Below are positions 21,668 through 32,754 of a stretch of DNA of 64,000 bases, one piece after another. Source of the stretch: Sarcocystis neurona. Taxonomy: Eukaryota; Apicomplexa; Conoidasida; Eucoccidiorida; Sarcocystidae. Both the position numbers and the translations under genes were made by a program. How positions within the stretch are numbered: the stretch's first letter is position 1; every line of letters begins with the position of its first letter. The stretch lies in the NCBI GenBank assembly GCA_000727475.1, contig KL647289.1, forward strand, positions 4,964,019 through 5,028,018. Direction: 5' to 3'. The notes under the pieces were generated by a model. The model worked only from the letters and a program-made list of their open reading frames with translations, did not search any database and was not told where the DNA came from.

Positions 21668-22115
21668 AACTTCAAAACGAGAAGCGGCATCGGCGGTTGA
21701 GCAGCAGCAACACCACCACGCCGCTATATTTACTAACAACAGTAAAGAGATACGTTTTATAATGCAAGGTGGTGCCTAGGAGGCTAGACGTTTTGACGCG
21801 TTGCTGGAGTTTAGGCTTTGTGTTACGTAGTTGCGATGGATCCAACATGTGCTGCAGCAGTTGCTCCCCAACAAGCGACGGTGGACAGTCATCCGCCGTT
21901 GCTGCGAACACTGCTGCTTTTATGTGGCCGTTATAGTGCTGACGGTGCCCTGCCGCTCTACCACCCTCTGGTACTGATGTTGCTGTTGTGGCGGTGCGGC
22001 TGCGGCTAAAGCGCTGCTGCAGTGTTGGTGCTGGTGCTGCTTCTGCTGCGCCTTGATGTTGTCTAGTGACGTCGCGACCAAGATGTTCATGTGGTGGTCT
22101 CGTGTTTTTTTGCAG
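21668..22115. other. Spacer or intron ending in a strong splice acceptor
   Basis: This 450-bp stretch has mixed CTG and CAG triplets and no convincing frame. It ends with TTTTTTTGCAG (22105-22115), a near-ideal splice acceptor, which argues that at least its 3' end is intronic and that the next exon starts at 22116. Confidence 0.45.
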
Positions 22116-22946
22116 GGAGACAAAGAGAGAACAGCAGCACCGTGAGAAAGACGCGCAGCAGCAGCCGTACCCTTCGTAGTGGTGGATATGATAATAACGG
22201 AGTACGAGGAAGAGACGACGCACAGGGCAGTAATTGTAGCAGCGACAGGAGGCAGGCAAGTCTGCTCGCCCTACATCAAACGGAGGACAAGGTCTTCTCT
22301 GCTGACGGCCTTGCTTTTGGTGCTGCGGCTCTCTTTGCTATTCCCCCAGTGCAGCAGAGGAGCTGCAGCAGGCAAGGGAAAACCAGCAGCGGGGGAGTCT
22401 TGCGGCAGCCTCTGCAACATGAAAATTACGACGAGCAGGGGCAGTCCTTCTCTCGTGAACTGCTGCTTCTCCGAAGCAGAAGAAGAGAATCAGAAACAGA
22501 AGCTGCTGCTGCTACCGCTGCCATTCACCCAGTAGTGAGGAGCTACGCGGACAACCGAAGGCGATCGGTCGCAGTAGATGCTCCCAGTGCGACAACGGAT
22601 CGATGCAGAATCCCACCCTTTCTGCAGCCCTATCAGCAGCGAGCAGCAGCACCGCCAGCAGCCGCAGCAGGAAGGTCACAGCCAGCTGATTCAGCAATGG
22701 CAGCCGTGGCTGACACTGCCGGCAAATTAGCAGCTCACTCCGAAGACGAACAAAAACCAGCAGCTGTAGGACCTGCAGCAGAAGACGCAGGTGCCGAGGC
22801 GCCAGCAGCACAAGCTGCTCCACCGGAAGCAGAAACCTTAATGACAAAACAAGCAGCAGAAGGATCAGCAGCAGCAGCACCACCAGAGTTAGCAGCAGAT
22901 GCAGAACCAGGAGCAGAAAGCGTGTTTTTGCACGGCGGTGAAGATG
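22116..22946 (+). CDS. Probable exon, Ala/Arg-rich protein of unknown function
   Basis: An open frame runs from about 22091 to TGA at 23032. Splice signals mark a likely exon inside it: TTTTTTTGCAG just before 22116 and the donor ATG then GTGAGT with GT at 22947. The product begins Arg/Ser-rich, has a short hydrophobic piece (FGAAALFAIPP), then a proline/alanine/glutamate-rich C-terminal half. No domain is recognised. If it is an internal exon it may belong to the gene of the preceding long frame or to one continuing downstream. Alternatively the frame simply runs on to its own stop at 23032. Confidence 0.4.
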
Positions 22947-23032
22947 GTGAGTTTGCAAGACTGTGGGGCGGAACAGGCCTCACGGCAGAAGCAGCACCAG
23001 CAAGCGAAACAGCAGAGAATTCTGCTGCTTGA

Positions 23033-24200
23033 AAATCACCGTACGGAGAAACAGACCCCGAAGATGTTCACACGCATGGTTGAGCTTGGGGGAGATTCGA
23101 CGCAGACTAGCAACTATTGAAGTCGTCTCACTCTGTGTGACTTGAAGATTTTTATCGTGTCTAGGTTCTTCAACCTGACATTTCACACGTCAACTTATAC
23201 ATACCCACATGTATGTGTACATAGGCGCACACATATTTATACAGTATCGTCAGTGATTCTTACATGCAGCATGAGAAGTTTCTCTTTTGTGAGTGTAATG
23301 CACATCATATCTGTGTCTAAAAATGCCTCAGTTACGTGTACAGTAGTGGAAGTACCTGTTAAAATGTACTAAGTGACAAAGGGAAAGGGCACACAGTTCG
23401 TTACACGATCGATATAGGGACCCAAACCTTCATCTCTCTCTCACCCTCTCACTCTGTGTGTGTATATCCGTTTTCACGCGTACGTTTATAAGTGTGTCCA
23501 CACGTATATGTGTGTGTATATATGTACGCATATTTCCTCAACTATTTCTCGGACACACCCGTGGACATACTGCACACCGTCCACAACGGATGTGTGAAGC
23601 GTCCATTACTTTTTTTACGTTCTGTCCAACGTTCGAACACGATATTACCCCCTCGACGGCGAAGCACTCTTTACATATTAATTAATGCAAGACGCGGGCG
23701 TTTGGGCAAGCTGCAGCGTCCACTCACCATGTACTCCTTTACCGATTGAAAGGCTAGCAGAAGGTTTGCACGGGGAGACAAAAATAAGGAGTTTCAGAGT
23801 CTTGCGCGCACAAAGCGTAGACTACTTGCTTCAGTGTCGTGTTTCACAGAACATCCCAACGCACAATTTCATGTAAAAGATTAAACAACTCATTTTGTTC
23901 CCATACCGGACGAACGGAGCATCTCAATCCATATGCCACTTCCTCCAGCGGGGAAGCTTCTCGAGCGAATGCTACACTGTGAATTCCTCTATGGATAACC
24001 TCTTCAAGCAACTATGGCAAAGAAGTTCCCGAGGCCGGAGGCCAGCTCGTATACGTAGTTAGTGTGTAGCACTCCCTCACTACCCGTGTCCTTATACATC
24101 TTTTGCAGCACGCATTATAACAATTGTGCCTATACAGGTATTGATGTCGATCTCTGTTCGTCCGTCTCGCCACATCCAGAGACGTAAACACATAAGCTCA
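23033..24200. other. Unique AT-rich spacer
   Basis: This is repeat-poor DNA with short pyrimidine and GT microsatellites (around 23430-23530). No CAG/CTG tracts, no convincing frames and no RNA gene were seen. Confidence 0.5.
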
Positions 24201-25120
24201 TGTACGTTTACTCACTCTATACGCATAAATCTTTCAAAGCGGCGCCGGCGGTAGCTGCTGTGCTTGATAAGCTCCAGCTGCACACGGCACCAAAGCTGTG
24301 ATGGCGCTTCCAGTGCAGTCCCTCTGAACGTATAAACTGCTCCTCTTGAGCAGCTCCTCTGGACTGCGTCTGCGTTACATCTACAATTTGTGGGAGCAAT
24401 GCAAGGGCAGCATGGAGTACCACATCTGCAGCACACGCAAGTGCACCAACACTTGTGCAACAGAAGCGACTGTAAGATAGCGGGCTCACAAGCAGCACTA
24501 GCAGCGCAGCTAGCAGGATCACCCAGCTTAAGCAGTCCAGCAACACTCTTTCAGTACCTACACACAGCTTCTCGTTTACGGTAGCAGGGAAACGACATCG
24601 TCAGCAGAGGCAACAGCACCTCTGTGACGGGCGCGTGTGCAATGGCAGCACCTCCGCAGCAGTACATATCCAACAACGCCTGCGAGCAGCAACCCTGCAG
24701 CAGCACTTGGAAAGCAGAGCTGCTGCTGCAGGAGCAGGTGACTTGGAAGTCATCCAGCGTGGAGAAAACTCCTTTTCCCTGCTGTGACGCAAGCGTACCA
24801 AAATACGCCCCAGACAGATGCAAAGAAGCGCACACTAATTCTGGCGCTGCTGCGTTTGTTGTTGCTGTTGCTGGCGTTCTCATTTAGCTGGTGCTCTCTC
24901 TGCCGCTGCTCTTGGTGCTACTATACTGGTGTTGCTGCTATGACAACACTTGCCATTGTTGTAACTGCCGCTGCTCCTATTTACGTTGCTTCTACTGCTG
25001 CCGCCGTTATTTTCGGTAGTGCCACTTTTGTTGCCGCTGCGTTTGATAGTGCAGCTGTCGTTGATTCGTGTTTGACAGGCTCCGTGTGGCCGGCTGCAGA
25101 GCGGTCATGTGCCTATTAAG
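24201..25120. other. CTG-oriented triplet zone with unresolved coding
   Basis: Triplet repeats shift from CAG to CTG orientation on the plus strand in this zone. A plus-strand frame (24784-25119) reads Ala-rich sequence with GCT codons, including VAAMTTLAIVVTAAAPIYVA. Minus-strand frames at 24551-24883 and 24217-24546 also look fairly complex. I cannot decide which strand is coding, or whether the zone is intronic. By analogy with the MFS locus downstream, CTG zones can be intron 3' ends of plus-strand genes. Confidence 0.3.
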
Positions 25121-26750
25121 ATGTCGCAGAGGTATCTCCTTTGCGCCTGCTGTCGCAGGTTGCACTGCTCTCTTTTCCTGCAAACATCATGTTGAGCCAT
25201 GGGATGTCTACCACGAGGTCCTACTCCTACGTAGTTGTTGTGGGGGGTTGCTTCGGTACACTTCCCTAAGTCAGCAGCAGTTTGAATTCAACCCGTGTAG
25301 TCCCAGACTTAAACTACATTTCTGTACAAACAAGACGAGGGACAGCCAACGCACTCGTGCAGAAGCACCACCATAGAAGTCCTGTAACTACCGCACGCTG
25401 CTGTCGCAAAACGAAAAGTCTCAAGTAGGTACAGGCTTGGGAGTGCCTTTGCCGGTGCCTTTCGCAGCACCAAGCATCTGCATTGGTGTCCCTTCATATG
25501 TAGACATTTACTTACGGTTGCCCTAGAATTACCTTATAAAAGCGTGTGTCTACATTTCGCAACCGGCAGCAGGGTCACGCAACAAGCAAAGCCGTGCCCT
25601 GCGTGTGGGCGAACACAGGCGTATACATGGAGAAACCTACGCATCTACGCCTGTAGATGTACAAGTCAGCCCTTCTTATCTTTCACTAAGTAGACTCCTA
25701 CTTACATATACGGGTGATGCAACGGACATTCTTGCACTGCAGCCGCCGGTAATGTTGTGTAACCTGCTCAAAGCCGCTCGCTACATCAATGCTCGGCAGG
25801 GTACTCCTGTTATATACACATACATCTACAGGTGTACATGTATGCATGGGTGGTAAGTCAGTATCTCCTAACAACTAAAGTTGTGTAAAAGACGTGCACT
25901 GCGCCGCTGAAGAATTTCTAGGATAGATAGCTATATTTTTACATGTAAGTGCGCGTCTCTACAACACAAATATATGCTACGTATACATGCGTACGCATAT
26001 AGGATTTATGAAGCTTGTTTCGTTAACAAACGAATGGCAAGTGAAACGGACAGCGCCACACGCCGCTTATGGGGCGTGCCACAATATGTGCACCCACTAC
26101 AATGGCTACTCTACAGAATTTCTCTCTGCACCTGGGCACGGTGTGTGGATTTGTTGTTGTTGCTGCCGCTGTCGCCAGCGGTGCTGCAGTTGCTACTCAT
26201 GTAGTTGAAATCTTTGCAAAGAGTCTACTGGGGAGTAAAACTGTACCGAAGGCAGATGATCTGTGTGTTACCCTGAGTATCATGCCTAAGAATATATGTC
26301 TCTGTATGGCGTAATAGCTGTAGTAACGAACGCAGTGTACGCAGAGTCGCAGCGGCGTGTACGTACAATTTCGTACCTATGCATCTAAGCGTTCACGAGT
26401 GAATACATCGCCTCAAATGTATATGCTTATAGATATGCACACGGATGAGGAAAATTTAGACAAATCTCTACGACGGTAAAACCGTCATGATTTGCGGTTT
26501 CGATTTGCTCGTAAGTTGCGGCTGTAAAATGCTGCATAGCACGCTTCACACATACGTGTGCAGATACGAATGCCAACAAAGATACAAACACCTGCACCAA
26601 CGCAGATGTGTTGGTGCTCGTGTATACGCGTATAGAGGTATTGCCATACGTGCGTGTATGCACATGGCTCTACGTGTGAGACCTACGCAGTTGCTGCTTC
26701 TGCTTGTGCACTATTTGAAAACTCAACGAGAAAATAAAAAATATTACCTG
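25121..26750. other. Repeat-poor spacer
   Basis: The DNA is mostly unique and AT-leaning with ACGTA/TATA words. A small CTG patch at 26150-26200 is the only triplet repeat. No gene is supported. Confidence 0.45.
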
Positions 26751-26754
26751 CTCT

Positions 26755-27658
26755 ATGAACCAGGAACTTAAAACAGACTACCTTTCGGCTGTGGTGCTAT
26801 CGTTGTCGCTGCCGCGGCTCTGCTGTTCAAATTCCTTCCCTCCTGTTCCTATTGCAGCTGCTGGTGGCGCTGTTACGGTTGCTGCTGGTGCTGACGTTGT
26901 GGCGGGATCCAAGTCGAGAAAACAGCAGAGAGACAAGCCACAGCAAAAATCTCCTGCAGGAAACGAGAAGAGACATCGAACACAAGAAGACCTGCTTGAC
27001 GGTGCTGGGTGTTCCCGGTGCAGGACGCCACTATCGAGAAGCCCTGTGTGTTGTTGCTACTTGCTACTGCTGCTAGCTTTTCTGCAAGTGTCCTCTATGC
27101 AGATGTGGAGCAGAGGGGCGAGAAAGACTGAGAGTTGGCTCCATTCTTGCTGCTGCTATTAAAGCTGCGTCATCTACAATCGCCTCCCGCAGTGTTCCTG
27201 CTGGTGTTAGTGTGACCGCTGCGGCTGCTAATCCTGCTAGAGTGCTGCAAGTCCACCGCCGGCGCGAAAGACAGTACCCTTATGCAAATCTAACACCAAA
27301 CACACACATCGCATACATATTCCGGCTTCTCCATTGTTCTGCTGCTTCCAGCTGCTGCAAGGACTCCCGTGCTGCAGCTGACCTGCTGCTGCTGTTGCTA
27401 TTACTATGGTTCCTACTGTTTCTGGGGTTGTGCTGCTGCTGTGGATGGCCCGTCTCCTACGGCGTGTCAGTGTACGACCTGCACAAGAACTATAAGGATG
27501 CAGAGCCGAACAACGCAGAAGCGGTACTGTTGGGGGTAAGAGGTCGAAAAAATGTGATAGGAGCAACAGCAGCAGGGTCACAAGAACTGCCAGCAAACGT
27601 GCAGCCGTGTGTACAAGAAAAGGAGACTTTCCCTCCATTATTTGCGTGCGACTCTTGA
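26755..27658 (+). other. Possible exons with good donor, product unknown
   Basis: Two overlapping plus-strand frames (26755-27162 and 27212-27658) lie in CTG-oriented repeat DNA. The clearer piece ends at 27535, just before a strong donor (GTAAGA, GT at 27536), and reads a Leu-rich hydrophobic stretch followed by VSVYDLHKNYKDAEPNNAEA. This layout, CTG-coded Leu, short complex segment, then donor, resembles the verified MFS exons downstream. The segment faintly recalls the start of an ABC-transporter nucleotide-binding domain, but no Walker A motif follows in phase, so no function is given. Confidence 0.25.
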
Positions 27659-27889
27659 CTCGAAACGTATATTTCTACTTTATGCTTCTTATAGGTCTAC
27701 TTCGTGTGTTTGTTCGTTTCCCGCCTCTTGTCAATCGTAAAGGTCCGTCGGCCGTGTAGAGTTCCGTAGTGGCGGCTCCCTTTCGCTACGCACAGCTTCG
27801 CTCTTTAAACAGAACAGACCGAGTCCGCCATTCCTCCCCTTGGGCAATTTTTTCACGTTTCCGCTTGCTTCCTCTTCTCTTCCAAGCTA

Positions 27890-28555
27890 GCTGTTGTGTA
27901 GACCCGCTGTCGCTGCAGCAGCTCGGGGGAGCGCTGTTACTGTTGATACATTCCCTGGTCTGCATTTCGGCATCTTTGCCTCCCCTACTCTACTGCCGGT
28001 ATTCTCTGGTACCGCTGCTCTCAGTATCTGTTGCCGCAATCTCGTTGATACCGCTGCCGCTAAATCCTGCTCTTTGTCGCTGCTGTGGAGTACATACACG
28101 CCTGTTGCCTCCACTCTTGCACAAAACCTGCATATGCATATGTGCGTGTGTGTGTGTGTGTATGTGTGTCTGCGAACCACCCTCCGGCTGGTGATTGCTC
28201 CAGCTGCTGGTACAGCTGCAAGCTCCTGCGGCTCGTGGCGCTCCTTCTTCCTCGAGCCAAAGGGTGCTGCTGCTGTTGCTGCTGCTGCGGCTGCACGCTG
28301 CTGTTGCTAGACAGAGCGCTCGGGTACTGCTGCGAGTTTGGGTCTTTCTGCTGCTGCCACCGACACTGGGGCTGCCTTGCTCTTCGTGCTCTTCGGTTGA
28401 CCCCAGCCGCGCCCTGCTGCTGTTCGTCTTCTTCTTGTCTTCTTGCTGCTGCTCCTGCTGATGACGCACTCCAGCAAGCTTCTGCGGCAGCCTGCAGCAG
28501 CAGCGCATCACTGCTTCGACGCCAGCGGCGCTGCTGCTGCTGCGGCCCCTTCACA
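27890..28555. repeat. CTG-oriented triplet repeats
   Basis: Imperfect CTG/GCT triplets are interspersed with unique sequence. The plus strand would read Leu/Cys-rich or Ala-rich peptides and the minus strand Gln/Arg-rich ones. Both are open for 90-200 codons, as expected for triplet repeats, and neither contains a recognisable domain. Embedded GT repeats (about 28140-28170) argue against coding there. Confidence 0.5.
28140..28170. repeat. GT/CA dinucleotide microsatellite
   Basis: A tract of alternating G and T (reading TGTGTGTGTG with single interruptions) sits inside the CTG-rich zone. Confidence 0.8.
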
Positions 28556-29130
28556 ATTACTTACAAACACACACGGACACACACACGAAAAGAATCACAG
28601 ACGTGGTCATGCAATAGAAGTCTACACGGCCATGAGCATCTTTCAAATAGATCTGAGAATGTAGGCGTCCCAGTGGGTACGAACGAAGGGGCTTGGCGTA
28701 CAGATGAATACACACAGTGTACTTGAGGCACACATACTTCCACGTACATATGCACCTACGTATATCTAGACACACATAAGCATGTACGTTAATTTCTGTC
28801 TGAATAAAAACACAGACCCTCGTTTATCTTTGGCGAAATATTGTGTGCATATTCATATATGAAATACGTACCTATACAAGTATGTGTATGTATATGTATG
28901 TATGTATATATATATATATATATGTGGTTGAAAGTCCTCGAAAGGGCGAACGACGGATCTAAGCTTCTTTACCACAGACGCACACTTGATTGTTTTAGAG
29001 AGGACCTGCTTTTTCTTGTATGTAAGTCCCTTTTCTCCTCAAGAAGAACGACTCAGCCGGGGTCCCGCTCGCACAGAGGACCGCAGCGGGTCCTTCAGGG
29101 AGACCGGTGTGCCGGTCGAGTCACACACAC
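28556..29130. other. AT-rich spacer with TA repeat
   Basis: This is low-triplet DNA containing CACACGGACAC-type words at its start and a TATATATATA run at 28905-28923. No gene is supported. Confidence 0.5.
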
Positions 29131-29940
29131 ATAGCAGCAGCAGCGATAGCAACAACTACAAGCGAGTCCAGCAACAGCAACAGGAGCGACGGCAGCAGGA
29201 ACATAGGCAGCAGGAGATGCAGTACCCTTCGCAGCCACCAGGGATAAACAACAGCAGCAGCTGCGGCCTCCACAGCGGCAGCACGATCACCATCACCGGG
29301 GACTGCAAAAATAGCAGTATAAGCAGCATCAACTGCACCAGCAGCTGCAGGAGCAGCAGCAACCCCACCGCAAATCAGTACATCCGCAGAATCAGCAAGA
29401 GAAGTAGAGCCCATTCGACAACGTCAGCCGTCGCCGGGAGAGCACCAGCATCTCGACCGGCAAGTAAGAGCAAGTCAGCACCAGCATACGTTGTTCAGCA
29501 GCCGCGGCCGTATCTGCAGCACCTCCCCGTACGAGGAAGCGCTACAACACTTGCTCTATGCTACGTCACATCTAAGTGCTTTACAAGCTGTTAACAGGCG
29601 CGAAAGTATGTGACTGCGTCGTTGCGCGATGTGGGACGCTGCATTTCTCCTGTCTGCCCCGTCCAACCCAGAAGACAGCAGCAGCAGCGCAGTGGCTCTT
29701 CACTAGCAGCAAGACGACGCACTGGGGCTCCTTGGTGAATGTATGTGGCAGCATCACCAGCAGCAAAAGTCAACAGCAGCAGCAACAGCAGCAGACCTGC
29801 AGCAGAGCAGCAGCAGGCACCACAAGCGAAGAAGTCGCACAGCAGTAGCAGAGCCACCGCCAAAGAGGAACGGCGCAGCAGCAGCAGGAACAGCAGCGCC
29901 CCCCGCAGCAGCGGCAACGTCCACAGGACGTGAGTAAAGT
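29131..29940. repeat. CAG-oriented triplet zone, coding unresolved
   Basis: Dense imperfect CAG triplets cover 29131-29400 and 29660-29930. The plus-strand frame 28986-29594 reads Ser/Gln/Arg-rich sequence and ends in TAA; other frames are shorter. No non-repeat domain is visible. The zone may be exon or intron of a plus-strand gene. Confidence 0.45.
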
Positions 29941-29975
29941 TCTCAACTCGTGCGAAACAGTCCCTGCTGCTGGGC

Positions 29976-30743
29976 ATGCGAACGGAGCAGCAGCAGCCGC
30001 ATGACAGCACTAGAGTAGCAACAAAAGAGACGCCTGCGCAGGCAACTGCCATTTTGACTCCGGTACTACTTCTTCTGCCGTTCCTGCTTTGCTGCTGTCT
30101 CTCTACATCAGGTGGTAACGCTGCTGCTGTTTCACGTGCTGTGGGGTTGCTGTTGTCGCTGGACATCGCGGTCTTGCTATTTCTCGTGCTGCAGCCAGAT
30201 GTGCTGCTGCAGCTGCTGATGCTCTTCTCCTGCGGTCCGCACTGCTGCAGCAGCGGAACCGCCTGTGGAGGGCTGCCTCCTGCTGCCGATTCTGCGAAAA
30301 GCCTCGGTGGCTCTCGGACGCAGCAGGAGTGTAGAACAGCGTTGCGGCAGCAACAGGTCGGCAGCAGCAGCTCACCAGCAGCAGCTCAACTGCAGCACCT
30401 CAGCCGCACCGGCAGCTCGGCACCGGCAGCTCAGCAGCAGCAGCAGCAGGAGCTCAGCAGCAGGAGCTCACCACCAGAAGCTCACCAACAGAAGCTCACC
30501 AACAGAAGGTCAGCAGCAGGAGGTCAGCAGCAGCGACTCAGCAGCAGAAGCTCAGCAGCAGCGACTCAGCAGCAGAAGCTCAGCAGCAGCGACTCAGCAG
30601 CAGAAGCTCAGCTGACGCAAGGCGTGAACAATTTCTCGAAAGATGTGGTGCTGCGTGCGTTTGCTGCTGCGGCTACATACCTTCGCTTCTGTGGTGCTGC
30701 AATAGAGGCCCAGTCCCAGCACCAGCAGCGACAAATGCGCTAG
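29976..30743 (+). CDS. Small HAAR frame containing the 14-bp minisatellite
   Basis: This frame of 255 codons ends in TAG. The first part is hydrophobic and Leu/Cys/Val-rich (CTG orientation, 30060-30240), possibly membrane-spanning. The second part is a Ser/Ala/Gln repeat encoded by a 14-bp minisatellite, and the last 40 residues are unique (NNFSKDVVLRAF). The start codon choice is unsupported. It could be an exon in which the CTG stretch belongs to the preceding intron, as in the MFS locus. Confidence 0.3.
   Translation: MRTEQQQPHDSTRVATKETPAQATAILTPVLLLLPFLLCCCLSTSGGNAAAVSRAVGLLLSLDIAVLLFLVLQPDVLLQLLMLFSCGPHCCSSGTACGGLPPAADSAKSLGGSRTQQECRTALRQQQVGSSSSPAAAQLQHLSRTGSSAPAAQQQQQQELSSRSSPPEAHQQKLTNRRSAAGGQQQRLSSRSSAAATQQQKLSSSDSAAEAQLTQGVNNFSKDVVLRAFAAAATYLRFCGAAIEAQSQHQQRQMR
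30430..30612. repeat. 14-bp minisatellite (CTCAGCAGCAGAAG type)
   Basis: About twelve units averaging 14 bp follow one another, varying at the CAC/CAG and GAA/GGA/CGA positions. The last six units alternate 15 and 13 bp. Because 14 is not a multiple of three, each successive unit is read in a different frame, giving a 14-residue protein super-repeat that passes through Ser-, Ala- and Gln-coding frames. Confidence 0.8.
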
Positions 30744-31139
30744 AGCGGCTGGGGCGACCGAGGCATGCACAGGCTGCTGGCGACGTTACTGCAGCCATGC
30801 GTCAGCCTATTCTTCATTGGTATGAGGGACGGCCGCAGCTATGGTGCAGCAGTAGCCGCAGATTTGAAAGTTTGAGGCTGTTGCTGCTTTTTTGTCTAGA
30901 GTCGCTCCACGGTCGATTTCTGCCCCCCCCGCTTATCTTCCGCTTTGACTCTGAGGCGCCTCACGCCAAGAAGCGACAGCTGCGGCAGCAGTGGTAGCAG
31001 CAGACTCTGCGTGACCTCGGACCTGATTTTCAACGAGCAGCCGCTGCGTGACGCGTGAACAGCGCCACCGCGCGCAGCAGCGGCACCGCCGCGTACGGCA
31101 GAGGCAACAGCAAAAAGCAGATACCCTACAAGTCTTAGT

Positions 31140-31478
31140 GTGCAAAAAAGGCGGGCTGCAGGCGCGCAGCTGATGTTGGGTAGCAGAGGCAGCTGCAGCA
31201 CTGTTGCCAACGCCAATGCAGAAGAATTGAAAGGAGCAGCCCTGAACACCGGCAAAGGCACCAGCAGGAGCAGCATCTCCAGCAGCACAGGCAGCAGCAA
31301 CTTCACGACAAATACGACGTCAGCAGCGGCAGCAGACACACAAACAGACCCGGCAGCAGCAGCAGGGCCACAGCAAGCAGAGGCAGGGACAGCTGCAAAG
31401 AACGAAGAGCAGGTCTCGCGCACAGCTGTGGCAGCAGCTCGCGCGGAGAAATCAACGGGCTTTAACAAGTTTGTGTAG
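31140..31478 (+). CDS. Possible terminal exon, Ala/Thr/Ser-rich, unknown function
   Basis: The frame ends in TAG at 31478 and is followed directly by a long pyrimidine-rich stretch. The product is Ser/Thr/Ala-rich with limited repeats and a less repetitive end (AEKSTGFNKFV). It could be the 3' end of a gene lying in 24-31 kb, or an exon whose donor I did not identify. No domain is recognised. Confidence 0.3.
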   Translation: MQKRRAAGAQLMLGSRGSCSTVANANAEELKGAALNTGKGTSRSSISSSTGSSNFTTNTTSAAAADTQTDPAAAAGPQQAEAGTAAKNEEQVSRTAVAAARAEKSTGFNKFV

Positions 31479-31483
31479 AGGCG

Positions 31484-31650
31484 TGTCCTTCTTCCCGATA
31501 TCTGTCTTCCCTTTTCCTGCTTCCTCGTGTTTCCTCTTCCCACGTCTTTTCTTCTGTCCTCTCACGTTCTAAACCATCTTCTGCTTTTTCCTCTTGGCCT
31601 CGTTCTTCTTCCCGTCCTCCTGTTCTGGAAATCCCAACTGCAGCAACAAG
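31484..31650 (+). promoter_or_regulatory. Long polypyrimidine tract ending in splice-acceptor-like AACTGCAG
   Basis: About 160 bases are dominated by C and T (TTCTTCCC, CTTTTCCTGCTTCC, GTTCTTCTTCCCGTCC), ending with CAACTGCAG at about 31642-31650. Such a tract followed by CAG is the expected signature of an intron 3' end on the plus strand. It would place an exon start near 31651. Confidence 0.5.
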
Positions 31651-32021
31651 GCAACAACAGCTGGAGTGCAGCAACAGCAGATTACACCGGCAACAGGAGA
31701 AGCAGCAGTTTCAGCAGTAGCGGCTTCCACAGCTGCAGCGGTAGCGCCAGCGCAGCAGCGGCGCCAGCATCCATAGCAGCAGCAGTCTGGCGAGCAACAG
31801 CAGCAGCGCCAGCACCAGCACCACCGGGGCGAGGGATAACGTTCGCAGCTGCTGTTCACGAGACTGTGATAGACAGAGAGAGGGAGATTTTCTGGGTAGA
31901 CTTTCCTTCTTCTCAGCAGCAGCAGCAGCGCTTGCGTCGCTTTCTCGCTCAGCAGTTGCTGCCCGCAGCAGCTGCGAGAGAGAGACACCGCCTGCTGCCC
32001 GTGAAGCTGGCTGGTTACTAA
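31651..32021 (+). CDS. Exon-like frame after the polypyrimidine tract, unknown function
   Basis: A plus-strand frame is open from the candidate acceptor to TAA at 32021. It reads Ser/Ala-rich repeat sequence, then a more complex part (VIDREREIFWVDFPSSQQQQ) and an Arg/Leu-rich end. It may be the 3'-terminal coding exon of a gene in 24-32 kb. The coding call rests on the acceptor and the non-repeat segment only. Confidence 0.35.
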
Positions 32022-32720
32022 AACGCAGCCTCCCTTTATACTTGCTGCTGCTGCGCGCACAGGAACATGTTTTTCTAGGCACAGCCGCTACAACGTTGAG
32101 TCATTCTGCCTTGCTGCGCGTCCTGTGCTCCTCCTTTTCTTTTGAGGCAATAGTCCTGCTGCTGCGTCAGGGCTTCAGGTGGACGGGTTCCCGTCTGTTG
32201 CAGCGGCCGCATGCAAAGAGCAGGAGGCGACTCTCTTGGAGCCCTGTCCGGTCTATCGCTGGGCTCTCCACACAGCGTGTATTCGTATCCTACCCGTTCT
32301 TGTCTTGCTATTGCGGCTGCTGCCGGGCTGTCCAGCTCCAACAGAGTCAAATTTCGGGACAGAGCTGTTCACGCGTCTGAGGCCTCTTTTCCTTGCCTTT
32401 TCTCTGTCTTGTCTCTGTCTCCTTTACCGACTACTCCGTTTGCAGCCGCGAAAGAAGAGTCTGCTGCAGCCGGCACCACAGCGTGAGAAGCAACAGCATT
32501 CGTTCTGGCGCCTTGCGTCCTGGATCCCCGCTGTACCCGCTGCGGCTGTGCGGCTGCTGCGGCTGCTGCTCATAGTGTTGTGTACTGCGAAAAAACCACA
32601 TAGAATAGTAAGCATACAAGCGTTCATCTTCCCTGCCTACTAGTTCTGCTGCAAGGCGTGTATGGCCGGAACTGAGGGCTGCACGCGTTGCCAACAACCA
32701 GCAGAATTCTACGGACGTGC
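32022..32720. other. Mixed CTG-rich spacer upstream of the MFS gene
   Basis: Short frames on both strands are present with CTG/GCT triplets, but nothing is recognised. The 3' end passes into a pyrimidine-rich stretch leading to the acceptor at 32754, so at least the last part is likely intronic or 5' untranslated. Confidence 0.4.
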
Positions 32721-32754
32721 TTCTCTGCTTTTTCCTCCCTTTCTCCGCCTGCAG

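Noticed and set aside
26990..27030. P-loop-like VLGVPGAGR in a plus-strand frame
   Set aside because: It lacks the Lys-Ser/Thr of a Walker A motif and the surrounding frame is short and unconserved in look.
27360..27535. Start of an ABC-transporter nucleotide-binding domain
   Set aside because: Only a short Val-x-x-x-x-Leu-x-Lys-x-Tyr resemblance is present; no Walker A, signature or Walker B motif was found downstream in phase.
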